DNA from: Gonatopus flavifemur
Taxonomy: Eukaryota; Arthropoda; Insecta; Hymenoptera; Dryinidae
NCBI GenBank assembly: GCA_018340375.1
Contig: JAFFJZ010000048.1
Location: 1,674,001 to 1,738,000, forward strand
Direction: 5' to 3'
DNA: 64,000 nucleotides
The position numbers and the translations under genes are program-made. Of this stretch, positions 47,530 to 58,442 are shown one piece after another. Numbering within the stretch: position 1 is the stretch's first letter; each line of letters begins with the position of its first letter. The notes beneath the pieces are model-generated. The model saw nothing but the letters and a program-made list of their open reading frames with translations, made no database searches and was not told the DNA's origin.

Positions 47530-48052
47530 AACAGAAATGAAACACCCCATTGTACACATATATAAGTAAAATTCTGAAAACAGGCTGATTTGATTGGAAC
47601 TAGACTTTGAAAATTTCCTTCCAAATGACGCTTTTTTGGGGGGGGGGGGGTCAAAGCATAAAGAGGTAGGTCAGGGAGAGGAAAAGTCAAATTTTGCGCC
47701 AAACTTTTCAGAAGATAAGTAATTAATATAAATTTAAAGTGAATGATACCTGAATTACAACTTCGAATTACTCAATGATCTCTGAAGGGCTACAAAATAA
47801 AATTGTAAAATTCGTTAACGTTTCCAGTTTAACATTTGTTTTTGTATTAAATTGCATTTCTCAATCTTATCGCGCTATGGGACTTCAATGATCCTATTTT
47901 GCCTATTTTATTCTTACTCATCTGTTATTATCAATGGATTCTTGAAATCATTGAAAATAGAATCTGAGCTCAAATTTGGAAAATATTTTTCAATTGACTT
48001 CCAGGAATATCGGTTTTTCAAACACGATTCAAACCTATTTTTCATTTTATAG
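47530..48052 (+). other. mrj intron with a run of 13 G
   Basis: G-run at 47638-47650. The stretch 47660-47760 resembles 25900-25990 ('gggagaggaa.agt', 'aaattttg.gc.aaact'), an old repeat. The acceptor 'cattttatag' ends at 48052. Confidence 0.45.
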
Positions 48053-48162
48053 GTATAGAAAATTGGCATTGAAATGGCATCCCGACAAAAATCCCGACAA
48101 TCTGGAGGAAGCAAACATCAGGTTCAAAGAGATTTCTGAGGCTTACGAAGTACTTATAGATG
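48053..48162 (+). CDS. mrj: mrj, second coding exon (J-domain core with HPD)
   Basis: Completes Ala22 and encodes residues 23-58 plus one base: [19 protein letters not shown], then [13 protein letters not shown]. His31-Pro32-Asp33 is the HPD loop that every active J protein needs to stimulate Hsp70. The preceding basic helix II (YRKLALKW) and helix III ([11 protein letters not shown]) are intact. The acceptor is TTTTATAG and the donor GATG|GTACGT. The next intron is 8763 nt and carries most of the transposons in this half of the window. The frame continues into the intron for about 20 codons before a stop. Confidence 0.94.
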
Positions 48163-48417
48163 GTACGTGGACTTCATTTTTTGAATTTAATGAATTCATG
48201 AAGATTCATCTTCAATCAAATTGATCAAATCTATCCATTCAAATTGAAGAAATCGGTTTGAAGTACCAGGTGTAGAAGTATGAAACCGAAATTTCCCTAT
48301 AAATGGCGCAAGCCATCAGTTTAGGGACCCTAAGACCACTCCTTCAGAACCATCATCTCCCCTTAACAGCTGATGAAGATTTTCAACATAAAACAATAGA
48401 AGTTCTGTACACTCGTA

Positions 48418-48669
48418 CACTGAGAGAAAGGTACCTAGTTGGGACAACTAAATGTTAGTTACCGCAACTAGATTTTTATTTACGCTAGCTAGACTCTAGT
48501 TGGGGTAAATAAAAGGTTAGCTGTCTGAAATATGAATAAAATGGTTTATTCAGTGGGAATAAAAAATATAGTTGTGAAAAATAAAATTTAGCTGGCACAA
48601 CGAAATTTTTATTTACAGTGACTAAATTTACTAGCTGTCGAATATTTGAATAGACCCTTTCTCTCAGTG
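48418..48669. mobile_element. CACTGAGAGAAAGG MITE, TA target site
   Basis: TA, CACTGAGAGAAAGGTACC .. CCTTTCTCTCAGTG, TA. 252 bp, core with 'agttggg', 'aaataaaa' and 'tttatttac' motifs. In mrj intron 2. Confidence 0.85.
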
Positions 48670-48748
48670 TAATTGTTTGATAACCTTGAACATATCGAGT
48701 TTTGTGCCTACATACTACGATCTGCGGACAACATTGGTTTTTTGTTAT

Positions 48749-48983
48749 CACACAGAGAAAAGTTTATATTAATGATTACTATATTTTTATAGTACTCGTG
48801 GGATATACTTTATTATGAGGGTCAGAATTATATTTATTTTAAATTATAACATATTTATCTTCATTCTCACGAGAGAGTATGGCGAATGCTCGTATACTTG
48901 TGGTTCATAGCAACATAATCAAATATATCCCAAAAGTACAATATAAATATGCTAATATCTAATATAAAATTTTTTACTGTGCA
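48749..48983. mobile_element. CACACAGAGAAAAG MITE
   Basis: Ends 'cacacagagaaaagtttata' and 'aaattttttactgtg'. It abuts the mariner fragment at 48982, as if inserted into it. Confidence 0.5.
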
Positions 48984-49155
48984 TTTGAAGAAAACTGCTG
49001 CAGAATCACATCGAATGCTTTTCGAAGCTTACGGTGAACATGCCTTTGGTGAAACACAGTGTTTCGAGTGGTTCAAAAAATTTTGACGTGAGAGACAAAG
49101 AGCGTGGGAAATCAGCGAAAAACTTCGCAGACGACGAATTACAAGCACTATTGGT
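48982..49155 (+). pseudogene. Old mariner transposase, N-terminal fragment
   Basis: Translates as HLKKTAAESHRMLFEAYGE, then CFEWFKKF. After TGA and a frame change it continues with VRDKERGK and DDELQALL. This is the helix-turn-helix DNA-binding start of a mauritiana-type (Mos1-like) mariner. It is truncated on both sides. It has the same orientation and subfamily as the fragment from 50518, so both may be one old element, with its middle lost and 1.35 kb of other sequence now between them. Confidence 0.75.
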
Positions 49156-50010
49156 AGAAATAGGAACTTTATGCTAAGATTATAGAAGCATAAATTCAGA
49201 TAATGCGATTTGAGCTTAATATCTTTATTATACTGGATTATGTAATTGAAATTAGCTTGAAATTCGCAAGCATAATGGAGCATAATTTCGCAGTCGGAGC
49301 AGCATAAGAAAATTTCAGCATATTTGCTGCATAATCATCTACAAAATTTTTTTTTCTAAAATTGAAAAAAAATTTTCCTTGACATTTGAACTCTGTACCG
49401 TGATGAATGAATGAACCAAAATTATTTAATTCAATTCAATATCAAGACTCTTGTTTCAACTTTGATTCAAATTCTCCTCAGAAGAAGTGAAGTGTTACAA
49501 AAATGGTGCAGTAATCCATTAAACTGAGACTCTTTTTGAGTACTCAAAAACAAAATTAATTAACGTCGGATGAGAATTAAGTCCAAGGTGGATTTTCGTT
49601 TATGAATTCACCAGAATTTCCCACTGCAAAACAACCGATTTGTTTTTATCACTGAAAACAGCGAATCCTGAATACTTGGAGTGGTTTGGGGAACCTTTGG
49701 GTACACCCAATGGACTCAACTGTTGAATATTTTATATGATTTCGACTGTAAGGGATCATATAATATACATGGGACATTCTTTGTGAAATCAGCCACCCCC
49801 TCTTTCCAAAAATTGGAGCGACGTACAGGAATGGGCATGGGCTCATTTTGAAGCTACAGGTCCCTAGTTCTTGAAAAGATGTGGTCTTTTTGAAAATCTA
49901 ATATGGTGGCCTGGGTGCAGCGTCAAACGTCATTGGAGAACGGTTGAGGGGAAACTAATTATCAAAAAAATAGCCAAAGATTCTTCTAATCCATCTGAGA
50001 ATTCATCATA
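49156..50010. other. Intronic repeat-rich sequence
   Basis: A 'gcataat'-rich stretch (49170-49330) and an upstream portion of the 121-bp repeat region. No gene recognised. Confidence 0.35.
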
Positions 50011-50500
50011 GGGGGTTTTCTGGGTCCCTGAAACCGAATCTGTGGTCAAATTTGAGAAATTCACGATGGCGGATCCAATATGGCGGCCGAACAGATGAGA
50101 ATCAAGGAATCCCGTTTAAAACTCACTACTTGGGGGTTTTTTGAGGTCGCTGAATCCTAATCTGGACTCAGATTTTCGAAATTCAAGATGACGGATACAA
50201 TATGGCGGCCGAAAACATGAAAATCGAGAAATTTCGTTTGAAACCCATCACTCAAGGGTTTGTTAGGTTACAAAATCCAAATCTATAGTCAGATTCTTAT
50301 AATTCAAGATGGAAAATCTAATATGGCTATTGGAAAATTCAAAATCACACCCCATTCCATCGAAATTAATCACTTGTTGATTCTCGGGGTCGCCAAATTC
50401 GAATCTGAGTCCCAATTCTCAGAATTCAGAAGGGTGGTTCCAATCCTTACTGATGGGCGCTGCTGTCGCTCTGAGCCGAGTATAACCTGTGCGCCAAATT
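50011..50500. repeat. Tandem 121-bp repeats, four units
   Basis: Units start near 50011, 50132, 50254 and 50376 with 'gggttttttgaggtcgc'-like sequence and each contains 'caagatgg..gat..aatatgg'. Same unit and period as 1-610. A MITE end (tttctctcagtgTA) follows at 50504-50515. Confidence 0.75.
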
Positions 50501-50794
50501 TCTCTCAGTGTACCCACAGCAAATGATCGACTTGAATTGCGCATTGCGTGAAAAACGACCGGAATATGGAAAAGGGTAACATAAAGTCATCTTGCTCCAC
50601 GACAATGCCTCATCACACACAGCAAAACGGGTCAGGGAAACGATCGAGACGTTCAGTTGGGAGATGCTACCACATGCGGCTTATTCTCCAGACTTGGCTC
50701 TGTCCGATCATCATCTATTCGCGTCAATGGGACACGTTCTCGCTGAACAACGCTTCAATTCGTATGAAAATATAGGAGAATGGCTCGATAACTA

Positions 50795-52078
50795 TTAGGT
50801 GTACAAATAAGTTTCCACGGTTTTTTATAAAAAATTAGGAATTTATTGTAAAGGAAAAGTACATTACGTTTTATTCAAAGTATTTTCCATCATTTGCCAC
50901 TACTTTTCCCCATCTTTCTGGCAACATTCGGATACCCCGTCGAAAAAACTCTTCATCTTTTGACGCTATCCACAAATCTACCCAATTTTTGGTGTCTTCA
51001 TATGATGTGAAGCGCTGCTCAGACAGACCATGTGCCATCGACCGGAACAGGTGATAATCAGAAGGGGCTAAGTCTGGTGAATACGGCGGGTGGGGTAAAA
51101 CTTCCCAGTTGAGTGTTTCCAAGTATGTTTTTACCGGCGCCGCAACATGTGGACGAGCATTATCGTGTAAAAGAAGAATTTTGTCGTGTCTGGAGTAGTA
51201 ATGGGCGCGTTTTTCCTTAAGTGCCCGACTCAATCTCATCAATTGTGTTCGGTAGAGAGCTCCAGTAATGGTTTCGCTTGGTTTCAGCAATTCATAATAC
51301 ACGACACCAAGCTGATCCCACCAAATACACAGCATGAGTTTTTTTCCATGAATATTCGGCTTAGCTGTCGATGTTGATGGTTCGCCGGGCTTAACCCATG
51401 ACTTTCTCTTCTTTGGATTATCGTAGTGAATCCATTTTTCGTCACCAGTGACTATACGATGCAAAAAACTCTTTTTTATTCCTGGCAAGCAGCATTTCAC
51501 TCATGCATAATCGGCGTTCAACGTCTCTCGGCTTTAGTTCATATGGAACCCAATTTCCTTGTTTTTGAATCATTCCTAACGATTTTAAACGATGTGAAAT
51601 TGCTTGTTGAGTCACTTGTAGAGTAAGTGCAAGTTCTTTTTGCGTTTGGGACGAATCTTCCTCCAATAGTACTTCTAATTCCATGTCTTCGTACACTTTC
51701 GGCCTTCCACTGCGTTCTTTGTCTTTAACGTCAAACTCACCGTTCTTAAACTTTTGAAACCATTCCTGACAACTTCTCTCACTTAAAGCAGCTTCACCAT
51801 ATGCTTCTAGAAGCAATCGATGCGCCTCAGCTGCAGATTTTTTCACATTAAAGAAGTAAATCAAAAGTTCCCGCAAATGATGCTTATTCGGAATAAAACT
51901 TGACATTTTTGCACGAAAAAAATTACGTGATGCTGATACGGAATCACTAGTACTTTAAGGTTATGGTGTTGCCAGATGACTAAACTTGGGATATTACGTT
52001 TTACATCTGACAATTTCTCCATAACCTTCTGGTGGGGCCATCTTTTGACAAACCGCGGAAACTTATTTGTACACCTAA
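50795..52078 (-). mobile_element. Younger mariner element inserted in the old one
   Basis: 1284 bp. Ends TTAGGTGTACAAATAAGTTT and its complement at 52078, with TA duplicated at 50793-50794 and 52079-52080. The transposase is on -. The target TA lies within the coding region of the old mariner, giving a clear order of arrival. Confidence 0.92.
50871..51906 (-). pseudogene. Mariner transposase (DD34D) with one frameshift
   Basis: About 345 codons, full family length. N-terminal helix-turn-helix (MSSFIPNKHHLRELL, AAEAHRLL, QEWFQKFKNGEFD), the linker NWVPYELKPRDVERR, then the catalytic core: Asp in VTGDEKWIHYDN, Asp in LLHDNARPH, Asp in YSPDLAPSDYHLF 34 residues on. The start is ATG 51906-51904 and the end ..DGKYFE then TAA/TGA near 50871. 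The only lesion I see is a single extra base in adjoining A6 and T6 runs at about 51459-51482, between ARNKK and SFLHRIVTG. Otherwise intact, so recently active or recently copied. Confidence 0.9.
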
Positions 52079-52179
52079 TAGTTCGCTTCAAAAGAGGAGC
52101 TGATTTTTGGCGTGGCATTCATAAACTGCCGGAAAGGTGGGAGGAATATATAAACGATAATGGGTATTATTTTGAATAG

Positions 52180-52407
52180 AATATTTTTTATCATTTTCAA
52201 ACAACAAACGTGTGATTTTTACAAAAAAATTCCGTTTTCATACTTTTACACCTGGTACTGATGTTTCATTCAATTAAAGCATGTTTTGAGTAAATTTTCA
52301 AGATGGATCAAAATTATTTAAATGAATCATTTGGTTAAGCACAAAGTATTCAGTGAAAAGTGACGTATTGGGGCACAAATGCAAGGTATTTGTCCACTTG
52401 TCATATA
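52180..52407 (+). other. mrj intron
   Basis: End region of the old mariner and intronic sequence. No further feature. Confidence 0.35.
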
Positions 52408-52658
52408 CACGGAAAGAAGAAAACAGCATTGGTTACTGTCCATAACAGCAATCAGTTGAAAAACAAATGAAAACACGCTTGAATGATAGAGGTTAGCGCG
52501 ATCACAGTGATGTGTACTGCAGTGAAATTCGTCAATGCTGCTTGGACATTAACGTTTACTGGGAGACGCAGTAATGAACGGCGTGAATTTGATTTTTCAT
52601 TTTTTTTCAATGAATTACTGCGATTCACAGTAACCATTGCTGTTTTCTTTTTTCCGTG
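52408..52658. mobile_element. CACGGAAAGAAGAAAAC MITE, TA target site
   Basis: TA, CACGGAAAGAAGAAAACAGC .. GCTGTTTTCTTTTTTCCGTG, TA. 251 bp, arms continue through 'aatggttactg'. Reading frames across it are shadows. Confidence 0.85.
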
Positions 52659-54786
52659 TACCTCCAATCTAACTGCCAACATTTTCAAGTTTCCCTTCTG
52701 TCTTGCCCTTGTTCCTTGCCCGCATGCCTCCTCTCTTCCATTCAGGCCTGGCTGCCAATCGGTGGTGCAAACCATGATACTTTCGATCCAAGCGAGTTCA
52801 CTGAAGTTTTATGTGAGCGATGGTCATTTCGCTTACGTTTACTTCTTTGTTACTTGTTATTTTCTTAGCCAGGCGCTTCACTCGTGCCTACATCCACATA
52901 TACACGTATAAATGGACATACCATATTAACTCAAAGCATGTCACTTCATCTGAATTCAATTAGAAGCAGAAAGGTCCAACATTTGACTTCTGGACTCCAT
53001 GTGATATTGAAAACGGACAACTCTGACCCTTTGAGCATATGATTCTACATCGTCCAGGCGAAAACTGTCAGGACTGCAAGAAATAATTTCATAACCATAT
53101 ATTCTAGATATGTGCATTAAAATGACTTCAAACAGATTGAAAGATATCATGGAATGACAGAAAAAAAGGGTGCACTTAGATTTTTCTCTGCTTGCAAATG
53201 TTCTAAAGAAAGAAAGGTGTCCTTTTCATTGTACTATTAATTTCCTTTGATCAGCGAAATGATACAATCGATAACATCGGCTGTGTTTACGTTGCTGAAA
53301 AACAAAACCTTGTTGGAAAATGAGAACTGTCATTCGTTTGAGAGGTACCTACTTGCTCTCTAAAATTTGAAGATTGAGATCTCATTCTTCTCAATCAGTT
53401 GGAAATTAACTTGTCAACTTCTCGAGTGAAATTTCCACTCTTTCAAAGAGATACTTTAAGGTTCGAGGTTAAAAATTCACAAGTCTAGAATGAATTTTCC
53501 ACTTTGAAAGTGAGAGAGTTCACTTAACACAAGTGAAAATACCACTTGAATAAAGTGAAACAAGTGATTTCTTACTCTCTCATATTTGAAGTGTTCTGAA
53601 TCTTCAGGAAGCACGTGCGAAACAGGGTTGCCAGAAAAATGATCGTGAGAGATCTGATTGGCCCATACTTTTAAAATCACCAAATTACATTACGATCTTC
53701 ATAAGAATCACCTGATGAGCAAATTATATGATAATTTGTCCGGTAACCCTGATGCGAAATCTATCGAAATGGTAACTTCCAGTCTGCAGTGAACGCATCA
53801 CATGCAACTGATTCTTTGACAAGAAACCATGACATTTTGAATTCTCTTTCAACGCAAATAGATCTATTTCTTGATTTCCCAAGAAATCTGTCACATCGAT
53901 AATAATTGATATTAAACAATTTTAACCCTCTAAGGACCAACCCGTGAAGCAGATGAGGAAAAACATTTTTCTTTTTCTCCTTACATCAAAATTCATATGT
54001 GAAAATCTAAAATCGTTCGAAACGAGATTTTCAAACTTTTCCCCAAACCTTCAATCAAGCATGGAAAAATCTTGATCGCATCAAATGGAATCCAGAAAAA
54101 TTTGTCATCGTCATGTTCGTAACCAAATGATTGATGAAAAAATGAATTTAGTAAACATGGCAAATTTACAAAGTTTGTAATTAGAGGGTTCAAGATATCA
54201 ATTGATAGAATGTCATCTTGAAATTGTTTGTACATTGTTTTTTTCACCATCACAATAATATTCTGTCACGAAAAGCAGATTCAACATTTTAATACTATCA
54301 TGTAGCATTAACAATAAAAATAACGATTCCGGTTCATTTACGTTGATGTGTTTCGTTTGTTCAATGTAATACACAACATTATTGCATTGCAAGTACAATG
54401 AAAACACATGAAACCCAGGATTATTCCATTTTATTTGGTTCTGAAGAATATTTCATAATTCTCATTGTTATAAGGTTCATTTAATGTTTTCATTCAAAGA
54501 TACCCAGGACAAAAAGTTTAAATCTCATCAGATCTGATCATATATGATATTTAGTGTAACTTTTATACATGAGCAAGTATCATAATTCAATCATTCAACT
54601 GTGGACATAGTGATATAGGCACTTCCTAGATTTTTAGAATAAAGGTACTCGATTGATAAATTGAACAGAATATATGTTTATGGTTATGCATTGATAAAAA
54701 TTAAGAAGGAATTTTCAACTATCTTGCTGTGTGGTTCCAGTGGTTCCAGTATGTATAGAGTTCAATTTATGATTTTGAGTTTCAGT
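52659..54786 (+). other. mrj intron, mostly unassigned
   Basis: 53350-53600 is rich in 'gagtgaaa' and 'ctctctaaaatttga' and resembles the CTCTCTAAA MITE family in diverged form. 'ttaaccctctaaggacc' at 53925 and 'ttagagggttc' at 54182 may be ends of a piggyBac-like element. No exon recognised. Confidence 0.35.
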
Positions 54787-54993
54787 AGACCCCCGTTGGC
54801 CCGAACTTTGAAATCCTGAACGAGAGTAATTTCGACAGCTTACTTGGAAAGCCTCCTATAATATTTTACTAGTCATGTGCGAATAAGAAAAAATGTCAGC
54901 CAAAATTTTTTGGGATGACTCTTCTTCGGGATTTAAAATTTCGGCCAACGGTGCTTTAGGGTAATGGACTTCCGGGCCAACGCGGTCTACCTT
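54787..54993. mobile_element. Foldback MITE, GTAGACCCCCGTTGG ends
   Basis: 'gtagacccccgttggcccga' and 'cgggccaacgcggtctac'. The inner 'actagtcatgtgcgaataag' matches 7327-7550 in reverse. Confidence 0.75.
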
Positions 54994-55183
54994 GGGTTTT
55001 GTAGAAAGCTTTCCATTATTCACAGTGTATCGATAATTAAAATTCGGTTTGATCAGAATTGGATAAATTGGAACTGTGATTTTGGTTTTCTTGGCATTGT
55101 TGTCACTAGTTCCGATTCCATTACAGTGAAAAAATCTTTATACATAATTGAAGGGTTGAATCCACATCGAATTTTCATATATA

Positions 55184-56473
55184 TTGGGAGTACAAATTAG
55201 TTCGGTCCGGTTTGAAAAGATGACTCTCTCTCTCATGAATGTTTCATAGTCGCAACCGATTTCAATTGTTTCAGAGAGGTTAGACACCCGTGAATAATAT
55301 TCAGTTGATATCACTCCGAGTTCCTTCTAGAATCCCGATTTTTACTCAGTGAAGTATGTCAAATTTCGTTTTAACTAAGCAGCATTTGCGGGAGGTGCTA
55401 GTTTTCTGTTTTAATTGGAAAAAAAGTGCAGCTGAAGCCCATCGAATGCTTGTGGAAGTTTATGATGACAATGCTCCAACTGATAAATCATGTAGGGAAA
55501 GGTTTCGACGTTTTAAGAATGGCGATTTCAGTGTCGAAGAGAAGCCTCGCTCAGGACAACCACAAAAATTCGAAAACGAGGAATTGGAGGCTTTACTCGA
55601 CGAAGATCCGAGTGGAACGCAACACGAGCTTGCAGAATCATTGGGAGTTACGCGACAAGCAGTTTCCGTACGATTACAATCTATGGGCATGATTCAAAAG
55701 CAAGGCAATTGGGTGCCTTGTGACTTGAAGCCTAGAGACATTGAACGGCGATTTTTCACTTGCGAGCAGCTGATTCAAAGACAACGAAGAAAGGGGTTCG
55801 TACATCGGATTGTGACAGGAGATGAGAAATGGATATTCTACGATAACCCCAAGAAAAGAAAATACTATGCTATGCCCGGTCAATCGTCGCCAACATCGAC
55901 ACCAAAGAGGAATATTCATGGTTCAAAGATCATGCTGTGTATCTGGTGGGATCAAAAGGGTGTTATATACTGTGAGTTCTTAAAACCTGGTGATTCTATT
56001 ACGGGTGATTAGTATAGGCTACAATTGATTCGTTTGAGTCTTGCGTTACGAGAAAAACGTCCGGAATACAAGGAAAGACATGACAAAGTGATTCTTTTAC
56101 ACGATAACGCTTGGCCTCATGTCGCAAAAGTAGTGAAAAATTATCTGGAAACGTTGAAGTGGGATATTCTACCGCACCCGCCGTACTCGCCGGACATTGC
56201 TCCTTCCGATGACTGGTTATTCCGACAGATGCAGCACGATTTGGCAGGCTACCGGTTCACTTCGTTCGAAGAAATCGAAAATTGGCTCCTAACTGGGATC
56301 GCCTCGAAAGACGAGACGTTTTTCCGTAACGGGATTCGAAAATTACCCGAAAGATGGGAAAAAGTGATAGCCAGTGATGGACAATACTTTGATTGATTCA
56401 ATAATTCATGTTCTTCTGAAATAAACGCATCTTTAACTGTAAAAAAACGAACCGAATTGATTTGCACTCCCAA
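55184..56473 (+). mobile_element. Complete mariner element, near intact
   Basis: 1290 bp. Ends TTGGGAGTACAAATTAGTTC and the matching reverse end at 56473 (about 28-30 bp, a few mismatches), TA at 55182-55183 and 56474-56475. It lies in mrj intron 2 in the sense orientation. Belongs to a different lineage from 50795-52078, judged by its terminal sequences. Confidence 0.92.
55356..56396 (+). pseudogene. Mariner transposase (DD34D) with one premature stop
   Basis: 346 codons from ATG 55356 to TGA 56394-56396, one frame throughout. Only a TAG at 56010-56012 (codon 219, within ITGD*YRLQLIRL) interrupts it. The DNA-binding half reads KKSAAEAHRMLVEVYD and GVTRQAVSVRLQSMGM. The catalytic residues are the Asp in VTGDEKWIFYDN, in LLHDNAWPH and in YSPDIAPSDDWLF, all present with DD34D spacing. 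A single base change would account for the stop. Slight decay suggests recent loss of activity. Confidence 0.93.
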
Positions 56474-56705
56474 TATAAAGTCTTTGTAGAATATTTCAAT
56501 CTTCTGAAGGGTTATATTTATATTCATGAGTTACCGTAAAGATCTCATCAACATATTCATCGTTTATACTTCACTCGCAACATCCTTTCATCTTTCTATC
56601 CTCATGCGATAAAATGTGCGATTATAATTAAATTTAAGATGACGATTTACTAACGAGACAGAGCGAGTCTTATGAATTAAAATTCAGTGTATCGTTCGTT
56701 AACAT

Positions 56706-56780
56706 GGTAGGCTTCCGAAGTAGCTGACCAAGCGACCAAGGTCATTTGATCAGCCACTTCGGGGAAGCCTTCATGATCTT
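56706..56780. repeat. Short perfect-type hairpin
   Basis: 'ggcttccgaagtagctga' and 'cagccacttcggggaagcc' with 'ccaagcgaccaagg' at the centre. About 75 bp, perhaps a minimal MITE. Confidence 0.55.
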
Positions 56781-56925
56781 CTCCTCAAATTGATTGACAA
56801 GTTATATGAATTTTTCACTTCCTTTCGGTATGTTCATATTATGGGATCGAAATCAAATGCACGCGTGTATCGTTGGATATCCTTCTCCATGTTAACATGA
56901 ATTCTTCTTCATCTTGAAAATTTAG

Positions 56926-57036
56926 ATTCAAAACGACGTGCCTACGACCAGCGATTGTATCAGAAGGCGTCTTCGAGGCCAGGCCGGGGGTTCACCTTTA
57001 GGGGTTTTTATGATTCCCCGTTCCAGCGATATTTCG
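56926..57036 (+). CDS. mrj: mrj, third coding exon
   Basis: The acceptor 'gaaaatttag' ends at 56925. With the leftover G from exon 2 it encodes Asp59, then SKRRAYDQRLYQKASSRP, then GRGFTFRGFYDSPFQRYF to residue 95. KRRAYDQ matches the end of the J domain and its linker in insect Mrj (..KRRIYDAR..). The Gly/Phe-rich tail with F.F..PF..FFG spacing is the start of the G/F region of DNAJB6. The likely end is TTTCG|GTTCGA at 57036, a poor donor. Otherwise the frame runs 15 more codons to TAA at 57081-57083. The remaining exons must lie beyond the window. Confidence 0.85.
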
Positions 57037-57307
57037 GTTCGATAATATATATTTTCAACAAGAAAAATGCAATGAAAGCTTAAATAATAACCGTAAAGCT
57101 GTGGATGGATTGTTATGCTACTTTGTGATATTTCTTTCTTTTCCTTTCCATAAATAGAAAGAGAACAAGAAGTTGAAATTACGTGATTGACGAGCGAGAT
57201 TTAATGAAAATTAATGAAGATACATACTAATGAAAAATCCTTAACACGTTAAACAAACGTTTCAATCTTTGATTGGATACTCTTTTCAATCTCAGTTTCA
57301 CATCTAA

Positions 57308-57415
57308 ATGAAATCTACCCATGTGGAAATTTGAACCGGGCCAGTACTGGGCCTGACTTGAAGAGCCTGGGCCAGTACTGGCCCGGTTTGAATTTCCACC
57401 TGGGTAGTTATTTAG
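57308..57415. mobile_element. Hairpin MITE on 'gggccagtactggcccgg'
   Basis: 'ctacccatgtggaaatttga' with 'accgggccagtactgggcc' on the left, and the mirror image on the right. About 108 bp, high GC stem. Confidence 0.75.
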
Positions 57416-57538
57416 ATACACGTATTTGATACCATCCAAAAATTTTCAACTCTTTTTCTTTGATTTGTAACAAAAAAAGAATGATGAAATCATTGGAAAA
57501 GTTTCTTAATACCTTGGTTTGGAAATAAAATAGACTCT

Positions 57539-57680
57539 CATACAGCACACAGATATCCATTAGATATCCAGGGTATTTGGGATATCCGATGGAGATCTAA
57601 TGGACGTCGGATGGATATTGGACGAACATTTGGATATCTATTGGATATCTGATGGATGGCATATCCAAGTGTGCTGTATG
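57539..57680. mobile_element. MITE with GGATATC repeats
   Basis: Ends 'catacagcacac' and 'gtgtgctgtatg'. The core holds about eight 'ggatatc' / 'gatatcc' palindromes with 'gatgga' spacers. 142 bp. Confidence 0.7.
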
Positions 57681-58186
57681 GACTTCGTTTCGTTGATTTT
57701 TACCTTTATATCAGGGATTGAATGATAACAAAAGTTTAGGATTTAGTTTTATTCTCTATGTACGTGATACGACACTTGTAAAAATCAGTTAACTCATTAG
57801 TCATTGGTCGATGAGAAGAAAGCGTAATAGGTATTCAGATTGTGTTGCGATCACGCAAGAATAATGTCCGTTTCGTTCATTATTTCTACCCATTGAATTA
57901 GTTTCCATTGAAAAACTAAATCCTAGACACAATCTAACCTACAAAATCAAAACAAAACAGATGATTTTAGAGTGAATTGAAAAATTTCATTTTTTGTATA
58001 ATATATAAAAAATCACATTTATTTGTTTTGCGTGCAGTGTCCTGTTTTTCTACTCCTCACAACAGACTTTCTTATTTGATATTTTTCGCAAAATTCTTCC
58101 ATAATCCATAATCATTATTCATAACCCTTACTTTTTCACTAAGAAATTTCTTTTACTTTTCAAAATATTGATAACTCTTCGGTTTG
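57681..58186. other. mrj intron or downstream, unassigned
   Basis: Nothing recognised. Confidence 0.3.
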
Positions 58187-58349
58187 AGGCGATACTAGCG
58201 GCGTCGCAGCAGTCGAATCGTTTAGGACAAACTACGAGTCAATGCTTCAATTAAATAATGAAAATATCGCTCTGTACAACATTCGACGAGCGTCTGCCCG
58301 TAGTTTGTCATGAATGATCTGGTTGCTGCCACGCCGCTAGTATCCCCTT
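58187..58349. mobile_element. TTAA-type foldback
   Basis: 'gcgatactagcggcg' and 'cgccgctagtatccccttaa'. Inner arms around 'acaaactacg'. Belongs to the GGGGATAC group; the left TTAA is mutated to ttga. Confidence 0.65.
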
Positions 58350-58442
58350 AAATAGAGGTTCTCATCAAATAATGAAAAATAAGGTGAATTTGATAAGTTT
58401 TGATTCCATATATCAAAGTAAATCAACACCCCCCATTAAAAA

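Larger units (their letters stand above)
50518..52179 (+). pseudogene. Old mauritiana-type mariner transposase, C-terminal half, split
   Basis: 50518-50794 translates ALREKRPEY, a stop, then HKVILLHDNASSHTAKRV (second catalytic Asp in LLHDN), LPHAAYSPDLALSDHHLF (third Asp in LSDHH, 34 residues later), AEQRFNSYE. After the inserted younger element, 52081-52179 resumes with FWRGIHKLPERWEEY and DNGYYFE before TAG. The wording is that of Mos1-like mariners. It is broken by a stop, frame changes and the insertion. It can be read only as a relic. Confidence 0.85.

Noticed and set aside
52483..52911. 142-codon frame on +
   Set aside because: Starts inside the 52408-52658 MITE and continues into intron; no domain and no conserved feature.
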